DNA of 64,000 nucleotides, taken from NCBI GenBank assembly GCA_002150815.3, contig NDFF03000045.1, positions 1 to 64,000 on the forward strand, given 5' to 3'. The notes beneath the pieces were generated by a model that was not told the DNA's origin, did no database searches, and saw nothing but the letters and a program-made list of their open reading frames with translations. Below are positions 11,096 to 21,480 of the stretch, piece after piece. The translations under genes and the position numbers were made by a program. Origin of the DNA: Grammothele lineata (Eukaryota; Basidiomycota; Agaricomycetes; Polyporales; Polyporaceae). Each line of letters starts with the position of its first letter. Position 1 is the first letter of the stretch.

Positions 11096-12067
11096 TTACA
11101 TAACTACTTCAACAGACTGAGTGTATATAGCTGGAGCGACGACGTTCAGCGCAGGCGAACACGGAGTACCGCAAGTTGAACCCCCTCTCCACCACAGCGT
11201 CGTCACGGTAGCCATGGTCCCGGTAAGAGCAAGGGAAGAGTTGCGCTCGGGCACGGTGCCGAACGTTGTGGTGAGTGAATACTTGTCGGCAATCCAACGG
11301 ACGGTGAGCGGGCAGGATGCGGAATATGGGAACTGGCAAGGACGGGGGGGGAAGCGGTCGTGAGCCCACGCTTGGTTGGTGGCGCGGATGTTGAAGCCAC
11401 GAGCGGTGTGCTTTGCGATGAGGGGGTTCAACGCTGACATGCCACCGCGGAATAGTACCGTCCGCTCCGGGTTCAGGAGGCCCCTGTAGTGCTCAAGGAG
11501 TTCTGGATAGAGGACGCAGATGCCGGTGCCGGTGATAAAGTTCATGAGATGAGTGGACCAGAAGTGGATGATGGGGAGGGTAGTGCCGACGGTAGTGCTT
11601 TCGACGACATCGATGTGTTGGGAGTCGCGGGCGAGGCGTGTGATTGTGGTGATGCCACCCCGGTACTCTGGCTCCACAGGGGGCGCGCGCGAGTCGGAGA
11701 CGGGAGTCGGACACACCACGTATCCTTCAATCTCCACGAGGTGCTTGATGACGGCGCTCTGCTGCTTCGCAGGGGTGTAGATGTCGAGATCGGAGGGGGT
11801 GAACATGCCTTGAGGAGAGCATACAGCGAGCGCCAGCGATCCGCTGACGACGGAGGATGTGCGCTGCAACATCTCGCTGAACTTGTGGCGGTCAGCGACG
11901 AAGGTGGTAAGGGCGATTTGCATGCGGCGATCGAGGTGTTCAGCAGCTATGCGGTCCGCAAGGCGGCACGTTGCGCGGAGACGACAAAGAGTCGGTAAGG
12001 GACAGAGGTCGAGGATGTAATTCAAGATGTCGGTTGGCCAGTCTAAGAGAGGCGGCGTAAGAGACAT
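11096..12067 (-). CDS. F-box-like / nucleotidyltransferase-like protein, 323 aa
   Basis: This is a single exon starting at an ATG at 12067. Residues 7-40 form an F-box-like motif (LLDWPTDILNYILDLCPL, then LCRLRATCRLADRIAAE). Residues 75-98 carry SGSLALAV, a short loop, then PSDLDIYTP, with aspartates D93 and D95. A Gly-Ser followed by DxD on the next strand is the layout of the pol-beta-type nucleotidyltransferase active site. A helix-rich middle (WSTHLMNFITGTGICVLYPE) and a C-terminal domain (CPLTVRWIADKYSLTTTFGT) follow. The family appears specific to Agaricomycetes; enzymatic activity is inference. It is divergently paired with the paralogue at 12554, with 486 nt between the start codons. 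Confidence 0.7.
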   Translation of the reverse strand: MSLTPPLLDWPTDILNYILDLCPLPTLCRLRATCRLADRIAAEHLDRRMQIALTTFVADRHKFSEMLQRTSSVVSGSLALAVCSPQGMFTPSDLDIYTPAKQQSAVIKHLVEIEGYVVCPTPVSDSRAPPVEPEYRGGITTITRLARDSQHIDVVESTTVGTTLPIIHFWSTHLMNFITGTGICVLYPELLEHYRGLLNPERTVLFRGGMSALNPLIAKHTARGFNIRATNQAWAHDRFPPRPCQFPYSASCPLTVRWIADKYSLTTTFGTVPERNSSLALTGTMATVTTLWWRGGSTCGTPCSPALNVVAPAIYTQSVEVVM

Positions 12068-12553
12068 GTTGGTGTGATGCTCTCGATCACGATGCGAGGA
12101 ATGGGGGACTCACCGAAGTCTTCAGCGTGGTTGACTTAAAACACCATGCAACGAAGAGAAGTGTAGTAGCTGTGAGGTGCGAAGAGGCATGGTGTGCAAA
12201 GGGGCTCGCCGCGGGGAGGTGGTACAGACGGACGGCTGCGTCAGAGTATACGGGAATGAGTCGGGTTGCATTGAACGGCAAGGACGACAAGTTGCACGTG
12301 ACAAAACGTCAGCGATCTCAGCGTGGGAGTGTGATACTGACCGGCGTGCCTCTTGCGTTTGTCCAATTCTGGTGCAGATCCGGACTGCGGGCCTGCACCT
12401 CGACGAGTGCGGAGTCTGTCTTCTCCTTGTTCGCGGACCGAGGGAACTCGACAGTCAATGAAACGGTCATAAGTTCATGGTGGTCACGAAGACTACGTTT
12501 TCCTCTCTCGACTTGTTCGCCGCTCAGTGACTGACCCATCGTCCCACAGAGTC
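12068..12553. promoter_or_regulatory. Shared divergent promoter region
   Basis: This 486-nt interval separates the ATGs of two divergent paralogues (12067 minus, 12554 plus) and contains no credible exon. Both promoters must lie here, which suggests co-regulation of the pair. No clear TATA box was identified. Confidence 0.45.
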
Positions 12554-13855
12554 ATGTCTCTCGCGCGCAAGCACACTTTCGAGCTTTTTGTTCTTGGGTC
12601 CACTGAGGAACAGCTCGATGCGTTCTTCAATGCTTTGCCTATGCATCTCATTCTTCGTATCCGTCGTCTTAACACATCTTTCTTTCACGCGATAGAATCA
12701 TATCTGTCCAGAGCCCTCCGGATCAGGGAAGTCCTCGGTCGCTGGTTCTACAACGTGAATTCGTTCTTTCGTGTCCTTGACAAGTGCGAAGGCCTTGTGT
12801 CCGGGTCAGTGGCACTTCACGTCCTCAGCCGTGATAAGTTCGTTCCTAGCGACATCGACATCTACGTTCCCGTCCATGGCCTACTCCGCCTCGGCCGTTG
12901 GCTGAAGGAGCAAGGATATCGCTATCACGCGTCGGGAGGCAAGCACCCCTTCTTCGATGTCGCGGCGCTCTCCTTCTCGTGTCAGGTTGGGAAGGAAAGG
13001 GACGGCCTACCATGGGCACGGGCGTACCCCTTCTCGACGTTCAACTTTGTCCGACCTCCTATTCACAAACTCGACGTGCCGTCCGAAGCGGGTGCTGCGA
13101 TTCAGCTCATCATCACGCGTGAACACCCTGTACAGTTCATGATGAATCAGTTTCACTCTAGTGCGTGTTTCCGAGACCCCTTTCTTGTTAACTTACCCTA
13201 ACCATCTTCGTTTTAGCGGGAGTCATGAGTTACTTTACCGGCACACATGCGGTGTCCTTATTCCCCCGCTCCACGTTTATCGAGCGACGGATGTACATTT
13301 GTCAAGACATGACTCGTAACACAGCTGTGCATGAGGCGTGGATGGAGAAATACCGTCTTCGTGGCTACCAAATCATCCGCGCGGGCGATGTCATCCCGAA
13401 CACCCGAGAAATGCGTACATGGCGCCGAGAGTTGGGCGATCGGCTGACGTGGGTCATACCGCTCCGTCGTCAAGGTACGATTTCCTTTCTGTTCACGCAT
13501 AACACTGTACTGAATGAGTTCGCAGGATTTCAGGATCGCCCCAAGATTGATGTATACAAACTGCAATTTGAGGTCTTGAGGGCGGACTACGGAGTAGCTC
13601 TAGCTGGAGCGTCGCTACGCATTGGACCTCCCTTTGTATACAGGTGAGTGCGCCGTTCTGCAGCGATACTGCGTGCTGATTGATCGTAGCTCTATGGCCT
13701 TCATGGCGACGAATTTGGACGTGGATGCATATCGGTCACCCGAAACCATTGCCGCGTTGGGTGACAGCATGATTCCGTGGGGCGCCGCGACGGATACCGA
13801 AACGGAGTCATCTGACGACACCGGGATAATCTTCATGGATGACGATGACGCTTGA
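12554..13855 (+). CDS. Nucleotidyltransferase-like family protein with degenerate F-box, 399 aa
   Basis: There are three exons, 12554-13160, 13217-13643 and 13690-13855. Introns of 56 and 46 nt (GTGCGT...CTAAC...TTTTAG and GTGAGT...CGTAG) keep phase. Residues about 27-50 are a worn F-box-like segment (ALPMHLILRIRRLNTSFFHA). Residues 82-106 read VSGSVALHVLSRDKF then PSDIDIYVP, with SGS at 83-85 and aspartates D100/D102, matching the paralogue at 11096-12067. The protein continues with a ~250-residue C-terminal domain and an acidic tail (TETESSDDTGIIFMDDDDA). The fold assignment rests only on the GS...DxD layout. It lies head-to-head with the 11096 paralogue. Confidence 0.7.
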
Positions 13856-14672
13856 TGGTCCTGATTGTAGCAGTCGTTACCGGGCTGGATGGCGCACAGT
13901 GAGTAGGAACATCGCGGATAATGTATGTTGTGTTATGACCTACGGTATTTACCTGCAATGCAGTATGTGATGCATACACCTCTGCATTCTGGTAATGTCA
14001 GCCGTGTGCGGTCAAGTTCTTCAGGTAGCAGGTTTGCGCGGTCTCTCGCGTTACCGCCACAGGCGATGTTGCAACTCAGCATTGAGGCCCTCTCTAAGAT
14101 CAGTTGGTGGCGGCTGCACAGGAACGTTCTTACATGGCGCGCAGTTGCGCATATGGGCCCATTTTGAGACGACTACAATGTTCACCGTCCGCTCTGGCGT
14201 TGTATGTATAGTTGCCTGCAGTGTTCCATTGATGGAGCGTCTAGTGACGTAGTGGCCACTATATGCACTGTCATTTATTTGTCATTTGTCGTGAAGTCGG
14301 AGTCGTCCGAGGGATAGAGTCGGCGTTTATCCTGAGCCGGATGTCCTCGGACGCTGCTGTGCAGCGTCGGATTTGGGGTTGTATCTTACTGGGCGTGCAC
14401 GCTGGGATCTGAAAGGGACGACCCCCTAGAGGGCTTGTGTTGTGAGAGAAGCCACATGAGAATCGGTACCGCATGAATTCGACGTCTGGAGAGCTTGGAA
14501 GTGGACGGGCGGTGGGTAGCTATGATCATAACGACGACGAGGAAATCGGGTGGACTATGCATAGCATACAAAGCTTTGTGCGGGACATGTATCCTAACAT
14601 ACTAGAAAGTACAGATGCAACCATGCGCTCCTCGCGGTACCGCACCGGTCGGGAACGGCCTTGTTCTTTTCA
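13856..14672. other. Stretch without a recognised gene
   Basis: A 67-codon plus-strand ORF from an ATG at 14473 (MNSTSGELGSG..., ending 14676) is the only notable frame and is unsupported by any domain. Confidence 0.35.
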
Positions 14673-15110
14673 CTAAAAACGGCCGAGTGGTAACAGCCAA
14701 CATTCCTGGAACGATTTAGCGCAGGCGGTAGACGAATTCACGAGGACATACCGTACGAAGAGTCTCAGACCCAGTGACGTATACAGCATAGCTTCCAGTG
14801 GCAAAGGTATTGTCCGGCTCGTGCCGTATGTCGATACAAACTAGGGTCGACGCGTAGTAATGCACTGTACACAGTGAATATGACAAGACGACCTGTCAAC
14901 GGACCGAGCACGGTACTCACTATGGTGGTAGGGCAGCTGGCGGCCGCTCCAGCGACCAGTGATGATCCAGGTGCATGCTGGACATGTGTCGAGTACGTTC
15001 CGCAGAAACTCACGTCGGTTGGGGCCTAGGATGGTGTACCGCGGCAGCCGACGGCTCGGACGAGGGGTGCGAGGGGTGCGAGGGGTGCGCGGTGAGTTTG
15101 GTTGTGACAT
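14673..15110 (-). CDS. Small orphan protein, about 111 aa
   Basis: The exons are 15110-14921, 14864-14752 and 14705-14673; the introns (GTGAGT...GTACAG, 56 nt; GTATGT...TTCCAG, 46 nt) preserve phase. If the last intron is not removed, the frame ends at 14716 instead. The N-terminus has a Thr-Pro-Arg tandem encoded by a 10-nt repeat (15062-15091), then LPRYTILGPNRREFLRNVL, a CPAC pair and VTGSETLRT. No family was recognised. The excellent splice signals argue that it is transcribed. Confidence 0.45.
15062..15091. repeat. Tandem decamer, three copies
   Basis: Three perfect or near-perfect copies of GAGGGGTGCG occur. On the minus strand they encode the Arg-Thr-Pro repeats at the N-terminus of the small orphan gene at 14673-15110. 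Confidence 0.7.
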
Positions 15111-15539
15111 AGCGGTACTCCATCGAGCTCACCACTGGGGCTTACTGTTTTATTGGCAGCTACGTCTATTATCTAGGCGTCCCTATGGGTCAGGGAGAGC
15201 GGTGTGTAGCGGGCATACTCATGACAGAGGTGCGTCGAGGCAACGGGCGGAAGAGACATCCTTCTGTAAGCGCCGGCGGAAACGGAATTGGAGCGGAAAT
15301 CCAATTCAATGACGTAGCGCGTGGTAACTTATCGGCATCCGATTTCCGTGTGCCCCAGTCGGTGAGTGCGCAGGCTCCCTTGTGTTCCTGGTTTTTTTGG
15401 CAAGTGCCCGCTGTAGGGCGCGGCGGTGTTTCCTACTCGCCGTTGAGTGCTGCTCTTGCGGAGACTTGTCCCTTAAATGCAGTAGCCTTGAGCTGATGTT
15501 TGAATACGTCGTTCTCCGTCCTCGAATTCCCTCCTCGGC

Positions 15540-17281
15540 ATGGCTGGTGTAGTCAACACTGAAGCGGGACTCCATGCAGCGCTCCGCTACTGGAAGAAGC
15601 ACTCCTTCGGGAAATCGACGTTACTGTGCCTGGACGAGGTCACCAATCAACTTAGCGAGCGCAATGGACTCGTGGAACCGTACGAGCATTACAAAGGCTT
15701 GTGGAAGGTTCGTCTTCGTGTATGCTCGCCTTCGATTGTGCTTACTGGTGCCGAAGTTGAAGAAAGCAAAGACCGGTTCTGTAGAAGAGCCCGTCTTTCA
15801 TGCGGCAGGGGTCCTGATGTGGGTATCGGACCTGGCGACTGGTAATTACGTTCCGGTTGGGGAGGTTCCTCCTCGCAACGTGAGAGGAAAAGTGTACGTC
15901 GTCACCCTATTTGGTCCGTTCGAATGCTGACAGCCCTGAACAGTCAAACCTCGCCCAACGGTCTTTGCCACTTCACGTGGGTGATCGATACGCACAACGA
16001 CAAGCTGTTGTACCAGGCACAGAAGGTCGGAGTCGATCTATTCGCTCACGTTGGTATCTCTCTTGCTTACATCAGTTGTCAGGCGGCGGAGATTCTCACG
16101 ACGAAGTATTCCAACTTCAACATGGAAAAGAGGGCTCGCCGCAAGTGGCAAGACGGAGATGCACGGCATGACGACACCTACGAGCTCAGCGCACAAGTAT
16201 TTCGGCGTCGTACCTATTACACCTCAGGGCAGGAGCAGAACATCCCGTACCAGGTTCACCCGTGGTTGGAGACCGCCACTAAGCGTTCGAACTTCTTCCC
16301 CAACCCGGATCGGCCGACCGTGTTTGACCTGGTAGCCGGTAATATTGTTGACCTCCAGAACGGGCATCCGCCTTTCTTACAGCTTGGCGATCTCGTCTGG
16401 TTCTCCTTCACCATGGAATTTGTCTTAGGGCCAAAGGACTGGCGCACGAACTTTACGCCGGACCAGATTGTACGCGTCGGGGTTGTGGCTCCTCATCTCG
16501 TGGGCAAATCACCTCCCCCTGCTCCTATCCCTGCACCGACCGACGAGAACAATCCCGAGGAGGCAGCGCCGGAATCTGGGCGCCTTGAGATAGGCGATCA
16601 GGTCCTGGGTAAGAATGCGCTTCTTGTATGTGCGAAGAAAGCGATTGACGTACACGCCTAGACGTTCCCGACTTCACGGACATGGGCCAGGAAAACGAGC
16701 CAGTCACACGAAATGAATGGGCCTTCCGGCTTGAAGACTCTCCCACATATTTTTGGGATCAGCTTCGAGCGAAGCAGCTCGCGGAAGAAAACGCCGCCGA
16801 TCAGGCAGCAGCTGCCGACCCAGACAGCTCAGATGGCGAACCGCTGTCATGGCCGGCCACGCCCGCTAAAGCAGTGAGTACTTCTTGATTCGACCTAAGG
16901 GAATCTCTCTCACAGATGCCATTACAGCCGGTTGCAGGGCCATCGGGCGTGGAGCGCAGCCCTTTGTCGCCCGTAAAGGCTAGCAAGGTGCAGGCACGTC
17001 CTGTTAACGCTCGTCGTAGTCGTTCTAGCAGTCCGGCAGAAGGAGCACCGACCCCTTCTCAGCAGCCCCGAGTAGTCGGGAAGAAGGCCCCAGCGGTCGT
17101 GTCATCCCAAGGCGTAATTGCGTCGCCCAAGATTTCTCCGGTCGACGTGATCGACAGCCTGCGGGCTTCGGAAGCAGGCGTTGCGGGTGAGGTGCCGGCT
17201 GCAGAGCAGGTGAGGACCACGAGGGGCAGGGCACTTCGCCCTCGGCGCGCCGTGGGGAAGGGAAAGGCCCGTGCAGCGTGA
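15540..17281 (+). CDS. Agaricomycete orphan protein, 511 aa
   Basis: There are five exons: 15540-15707, 15757-15893, 15944-16625, 16691-16873 and 16916-17281. All junctions are phase-consistent; the first acceptor is AAG rather than YAG but has a CTTAC branch point. The N-terminal ~330 residues look globular (FTWVIDTHNDKLLYQAQK, FFPNPDRPTVFDLVAGNIVD, GDLVWFSFTMEF). The last ~180 are disordered: Pro/Ala/Glu-rich, then Ser/Arg/Lys-rich (RRSRSSSPAEG) and a basic end (ALRPRRAVGKGKARA). I have an impression that related hypothetical proteins are common in Agaricomycetes, often near repeats, but cannot name a domain. The function is unknown; the basic tail could bind nucleic acid. Confidence 0.65.
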
Positions 17282-17877
17282 GAGCCTGTGTCGAGATGTT
17301 GCGACGTTAAACCCGTGTAGCGATCAAGGCTAGTTGTAGTGTTATCTCCTTTTGTGACCGCGAGTAGTAAAATTCGCTCTCGTTTATGGCGTCCCCTTCT
17401 TTGAATCATGCTATACACACAGACATACGTACGAGCGTAAGTTGAGGATAGGAAGCTAGTGTATGTGACTTTCGTCGTGTCATGTTTTGAATTATGACGG
17501 CATGGCCATGGTTTGTGTCCAGTTCACATTAGCACTGCTTGTCCTGAGTAACGAGATATTGACAGGGAAGATATAGTGGGGTTTGCGAGCCGTCTGGCAA
17601 ATATGGTGTGCCGTACGGCTGAGCATTACTCTGGAGCACTGATTTCATGGATGTCGACGACGGCGCTGGTTTCCGGGCGTGCGTATCCACTTCTACTTGT
17701 CTCACAGTTAACCATCCCTGCACCTTACGTATGTGCTTCTTCTATCAGAATCGAGCGACCATCAGATGAAGATCGAGAAGAAACAGCTATGGGCAGGCCG
17801 TGATCCTAATTTAGAGCAAGAGGAACTTATCAGGACCAGACCCATAGCGGTGCTGTGGTCAACCCCGCGTCTGTACC
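17282..17877. other. Stretch without a recognised gene
   Basis: 3' flank of the orphan gene and 5' flank of the MYND gene; nothing else could be supported. Confidence 0.4.
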
Positions 17878-18639
17878 ATGCCTCGTCGAACCTCTCCTCC
17901 CCCCACGCAGTGTAGACTATGTGGCGCGGCAGCGTCCCAAACATGTAGCCGCTGCCGTGCTACGCGGTACTGCTCAGCCGAACATTCAGCTTCCGTGGGT
18001 GTCTTCGTGGCTTCCTGTGGCGTACCGTGCAATGTGTTGATTGGAACATGTCTAACAGGATTGGCCCTCTCACCGTCGGCGATGCATCGAAATGCGACCG
18101 ATTCCTTCTATTCTTCATCCCGCCGTCATGTCGAGGCTACCGCCTGCCGTCGAGGGACGTGAGGATATCTTTGTCGCGGCGCTATTCTTCCCGCAGGATG
18201 GCAAAAGTACGTCCATTCCCTTAGATTTGGAGCTGAGCATGGGCTCGATGGCGAAAATGCTGAGTCCGACGTACATGACGCAGGTAGCTATTATTTCGCG
18301 AACATAAGATGCCGACCAGTGGCCCCAGCGTCGCGCGGTGTTCGACCGTTACCGCTGCTTCAACAGTGGTTCCCACTTCGTCCACCCCAGGACGTCGTGG
18401 TGGACATAGGGAGCAGCGGTCGGAAGATGCGGCATCCCTTACAGGTTTGGTACTGTCCCGTGGCGCTCTCCCAGGGAAAGCCCATTAACAAGGCAGTTCG
18501 TCGTCTCACATCGGGTCGTGAGCGGAGGATGTGGAGCGGTCCAATTGTCGTCCTCAAGTTCACGGGACGTAACACTACAGACTATACCTCTATGTCGAAA
18601 GGAGATCTGGCCGCTGTGCGGGGCTATTTACAGGCTTGA
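17878..18639 (+). CDS. Small MYND zinc-finger protein, 204 aa
   Basis: The exons are 17878-17994, 18059-18283 and 18367-18639. The first intron (GTGGGT...CTAACAG, 64 nt) is clear and splits the zinc finger. The second (83 nt, weak GTAGCT donor) is chosen because it is the only scheme that joins both coding frames. All eight MYND ligands are present: C12, C15, C23, C26, C32, H36, H44 and C48 (QCRLCG, CSRCRATRYCSAEH, DWPSHRRRC). The C-terminal domain (MRHPLQVWYCPVALSQGKP, GPIVVLKFTGRNTTDY) resembles that of small agaricomycete MYND proteins. MYND fingers mediate protein-protein contacts; the partner is unknown. Confidence 0.7.
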
Positions 18640-19104
18640 GTATCAATATTGTAGGCAGACGTACATTTGTCCATGCGTACGCAGTTCGAGTTAGTACGGT
18701 GTTCGACACTTGGCGCAATGGGGTATTTGGCAGTGAAGACATTTGTGATATTTCTAGCGCTACGTCGTGTATTCGCAAAAAAAAGTTGGTACTATGGTAT
18801 CAGTGGGCGTCGCAGACTCTCCGTCTCGATGACGAGGACGAGTCAATGGCACATATGGGGGAAAGACAGAGCCTGGACATCACCGGGGTTTGCCGTGCGA
18901 TGCCACGTCGGAGGCGCTCAACGGCTAGGTACGACTTCCGCGCTGTGTCCTCAAGGCGCCCGTTCACCGTCTTCGATTCTTGACGGCCTAGTGCCTCCGA
19001 CCTGGTAGTGCTCATGTGTCTCTCATTGGTGCGTTTTGAGTCTCTAGCATGCGTTTTTTTGCTGAGCACCTTATTTTCATCCCACTGAGTACTCTTGAAT
19101 CTTC
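18640..19104. other. Stretch without a recognised gene
   Basis: Only unsupported open frames on both strands (for example 18667-19008, which has no domain). Confidence 0.35.
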
Positions 19105-20046
19105 ATGATCATGACGATTGGTCAGATGTCCCGGGCCGTCAACAGTTATATCGCCACGCCGGACGGGAAGGCATCAGCAGCTTTGTGAGATTCCAATCAT
19201 TTCCAGAACGTTCTCGTCGCGGGTACGGCACTGGGTACTCACTGCATCGCGCTTCGGTCTTTAATGCCGAACGAAACACTGACTTCCAATTACCACAGGC
19301 CCAAGCTACTGGGAGCTTCCATGGCCATCGCCGTGGAGATCCGGACGTGTGCTGCGCTGCGGCTTCCCAAAATGTCAGCGTTCTTTCTTCGCATGTAATT
19401 CTTTGTGGGAGTGGAGAAGCTGGTGCTACCGATGATGTTACGTGCTGAGCCGGTCTTTTGGGACTGTCTTCTTGTCCTGCCCGCCGGGAATATAGCCACA
19501 CCGCTGGCTTCCCAGCCAACGCGCTCATGGCTTGGTTCTTTAGCTTTCTACTGGTTACCGGCTCAAGTTTGAAGCGGTTTATTCGAAAGTAAGCGAGACC
19601 ATCACGACATCTTCTCTGCTGTTCCATCTGTCTAGATCTCAACTAACGCTCCCCATTCAGGACGTGTTGATGTCAGTTGCGCTGCCCGTACTGTATGTTT
19701 CTATATGAAGAATACTTGTCCTGAATACCCTCAGGAATACGCGACTCAAAGATACTTTTCCTTGATCCCTCAATATGAAGTATAGGATGTATAGGCCGTG
19801 ACCGGCTCCTCAGAACCAAGATACGTACGTCGTCTGCTATATACGAACCCGGCTTTAAAAATACATCGTAGCTTTCAGGACGACGATACTTTGTTATTGG
19901 TTGCTCCGTTTGCCGTTAAACCCCTCGGGCCTTCTCGGAGCGGCGTTGACCTCACCACGCTCATTGTCAAAGCAGCCTTCTTCCGATCAATTTTCATTAC
20001 GACGGGTGGAGTGAGTACGGCCCTGATCGTTATCCGGGTGCTGTAG
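19105..20046 (+). other. Coding-like fragments, possible decayed membrane-protein gene
   Basis: Several exon-like pieces have good splice signals but no complete model. An ATG at 19105 opens MIMTIGQMSRAVNSYIATP and joins through an intron at 19185-19298 to PKLLGASMAIAVEIRTC, ending at 19398. At about 19503-19587 the frame NALMAWFFSFLLVTGSS looks like a membrane segment and ends in a strong GTAAGC donor. At 19798-20013 an open frame ends at FFRSIFITTGG with a GTGAGT donor. They may belong to one gene that has lost pieces. Confidence 0.3.
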
Positions 20047-20457
20047 ATGTGTGGTGTTTGGTTGATGTACACGTCTTCAGGGCTGATGGTCGGCTAGGCG
20101 GGAGGAATGTCCCCAGTTTACTCGGCAACGGGTCGGGTCGGGCATTAACCATCTTCATTTGTTACGTATGCATCTCTGTTACGCGTCTAGTGATCGGTTG
20201 AAGGTAATAGGAGGGTTCGTGTCCCACAGAGCGGCGCTCGAGGGTGGCTTTCGGGCATCCGCGCGCAGGTGCCCGTTTCTACCCTGTCTGTGTTCACGTC
20301 CTACATCTCCTCCAGTCATTCCGGCATCCACGGACTGGGATCTCCAATCTCCGGTCCCAGTTGACCGCTGCTTGTATTGTGGCTGCCACGCGTCATTCTG
20401 GTGCGGTTGCTGCCAGGGAGCAAGATAACACTCTAAGGAGCACTCGGAGATGGTCTG

Positions 20458-20467
20458 TATATAAAAA
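20458..20467 (+). promoter_or_regulatory. TATA box
   Basis: TATATAAAAA lies 53-62 nt upstream of the ATG at 20520, at promoter-like spacing. Confidence 0.5.
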
Positions 20468-20519
20468 GACGGTTGCCAATAAGCGGCGATAGACGAGCCA
20501 ACACCCTTGGTCCCACACC

Positions 20520-21068
20520 ATGTCCAATGTACCGCCCCCACTTATCTTCTTTCCGGTGAGCTATGTTTCTTGTCACTGTTATAAGCTAACATCCTTATCG
20601 TCATAGATTGGAACCCATGTGATGTTCTTGGCCGATCTGAAAACCATCGAAGGAGTCGTCAAGCGGATGGAGAACATCGAGGTATGGTTACTTGCGCAGG
20701 GTTTCGTTCTTATGTTTACACTTTGCAGGGTATGCAGTATCGCGAGATAGAGACAAAAGTAATCAAGGGTGATGTTACCTCCCTCCATATGTTCAAGCTG
20801 CCGTATGTACCAATTGCAGTTCTGTGCAGTCGCAAAAAATGACGTATATTTAGGATTGACACCATATTTTGCAAGCCTTGCTGCACGCAATTGCAACCAT
20901 GCTCGACTTAACTTGTAGAATGCATGCACCCCGCACAGGTTGAGGAGGGAGCGCTTGTTTGATTTCTTTGTACGACATTTAGGGCTCATGGCGCTCTCGG
21001 TGATGCTGCTGGCACGCTTACTCAGCAACGCACTCTATCGGCGTTCGAAGTTCACAATCGGACCCTGA
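20520..21068 (+). CDS. Small orphan protein with a membrane segment, 104 aa
   Basis: There are four exons: 20520-20555, 20607-20681, 20729-20802 and 20939-21068. Introns of 51, 47 and 136 nt have strong signals (GTGAGC...GCTAAC...CATAG; GTATGG...TTTGCAG; GTATGT...CTTAAC...CACAG), and all phases close to give exactly 105 codons. The protein starts MSNVPPPLIFFP, has a charged middle (LKTIEGVVKRMENIEG) and a C-terminal hydrophobic stretch (GLMALSVMLLARLLSNALY). A TATA box lies just upstream. No family was recognised. Confidence 0.5.
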
Positions 21069-21214
21069 AACTGTTCTTGAAGCATCTGTAGTTTGCCGTA
21101 CGGGAACATCATTCCGTTCTTGCGTGCTTGTTATCAGGTGTGAAGCGTGTCCTGATAGCACCTACAAGGGACTCCATTGGTCATCGTAGTCCAGGTCTGC
21201 CCCGGAGGGCCTTG

Positions 21215-21480
21215 CTATAGAGATTCGACCATAGCGGAAGGGGGTTGGGGGTGTGACACCCTGTGGCTGAACCGGCAGGGCGGCCGGGAGGCCGCAGTGG
21301 TGTGACGCGCCGCCGCAGGCGGCGAGAAATTTCCATATATGGGGCTCAGAGCGACCGAAAACGGCTCCGGCTGGCGGTCACACCCGGCGGGGAGGCTGGT
21401 GACCGGTGACAAAAGTCGAATAGCGGCCAGGCGGAGGGCCTTGTGACGTGTGACGCGCCGCTATGGTCTGATCTCTACAG
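21215..21480. mobile_element. MITE-like element with 23-bp terminal inverted repeats
   Basis: The left end (21215-21237) and the reverse complement of the right end (21458-21480) agree at 20 of 23 positions. The shared inner block is GACCATAGCGG. The 220-bp interior is GC-rich, contains no ORF of note and has internal short inverted motifs around GTGTGACGC. A 12-bp direct match (CGGAGGGCCTTG) occurs just outside the left end and again inside the right end. An 18-bp match to the right terminus (21455-21472) occurs at 1773-1790. No target-site duplication could be assigned. Confidence 0.6.

Noticed and set aside
15914..15943. 30-nt intron in the 511-aa orphan gene
   Set aside because: A GTACGT donor at 15894 with the same acceptor gives a normal 50-nt intron and correct phase.
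20871..20938. GC-AG intron in the small gene at 20520
   Set aside because: On checking phases it leads to a stop. A single 136-nt GT-AG intron (20803-20938) closes the frame exactly.
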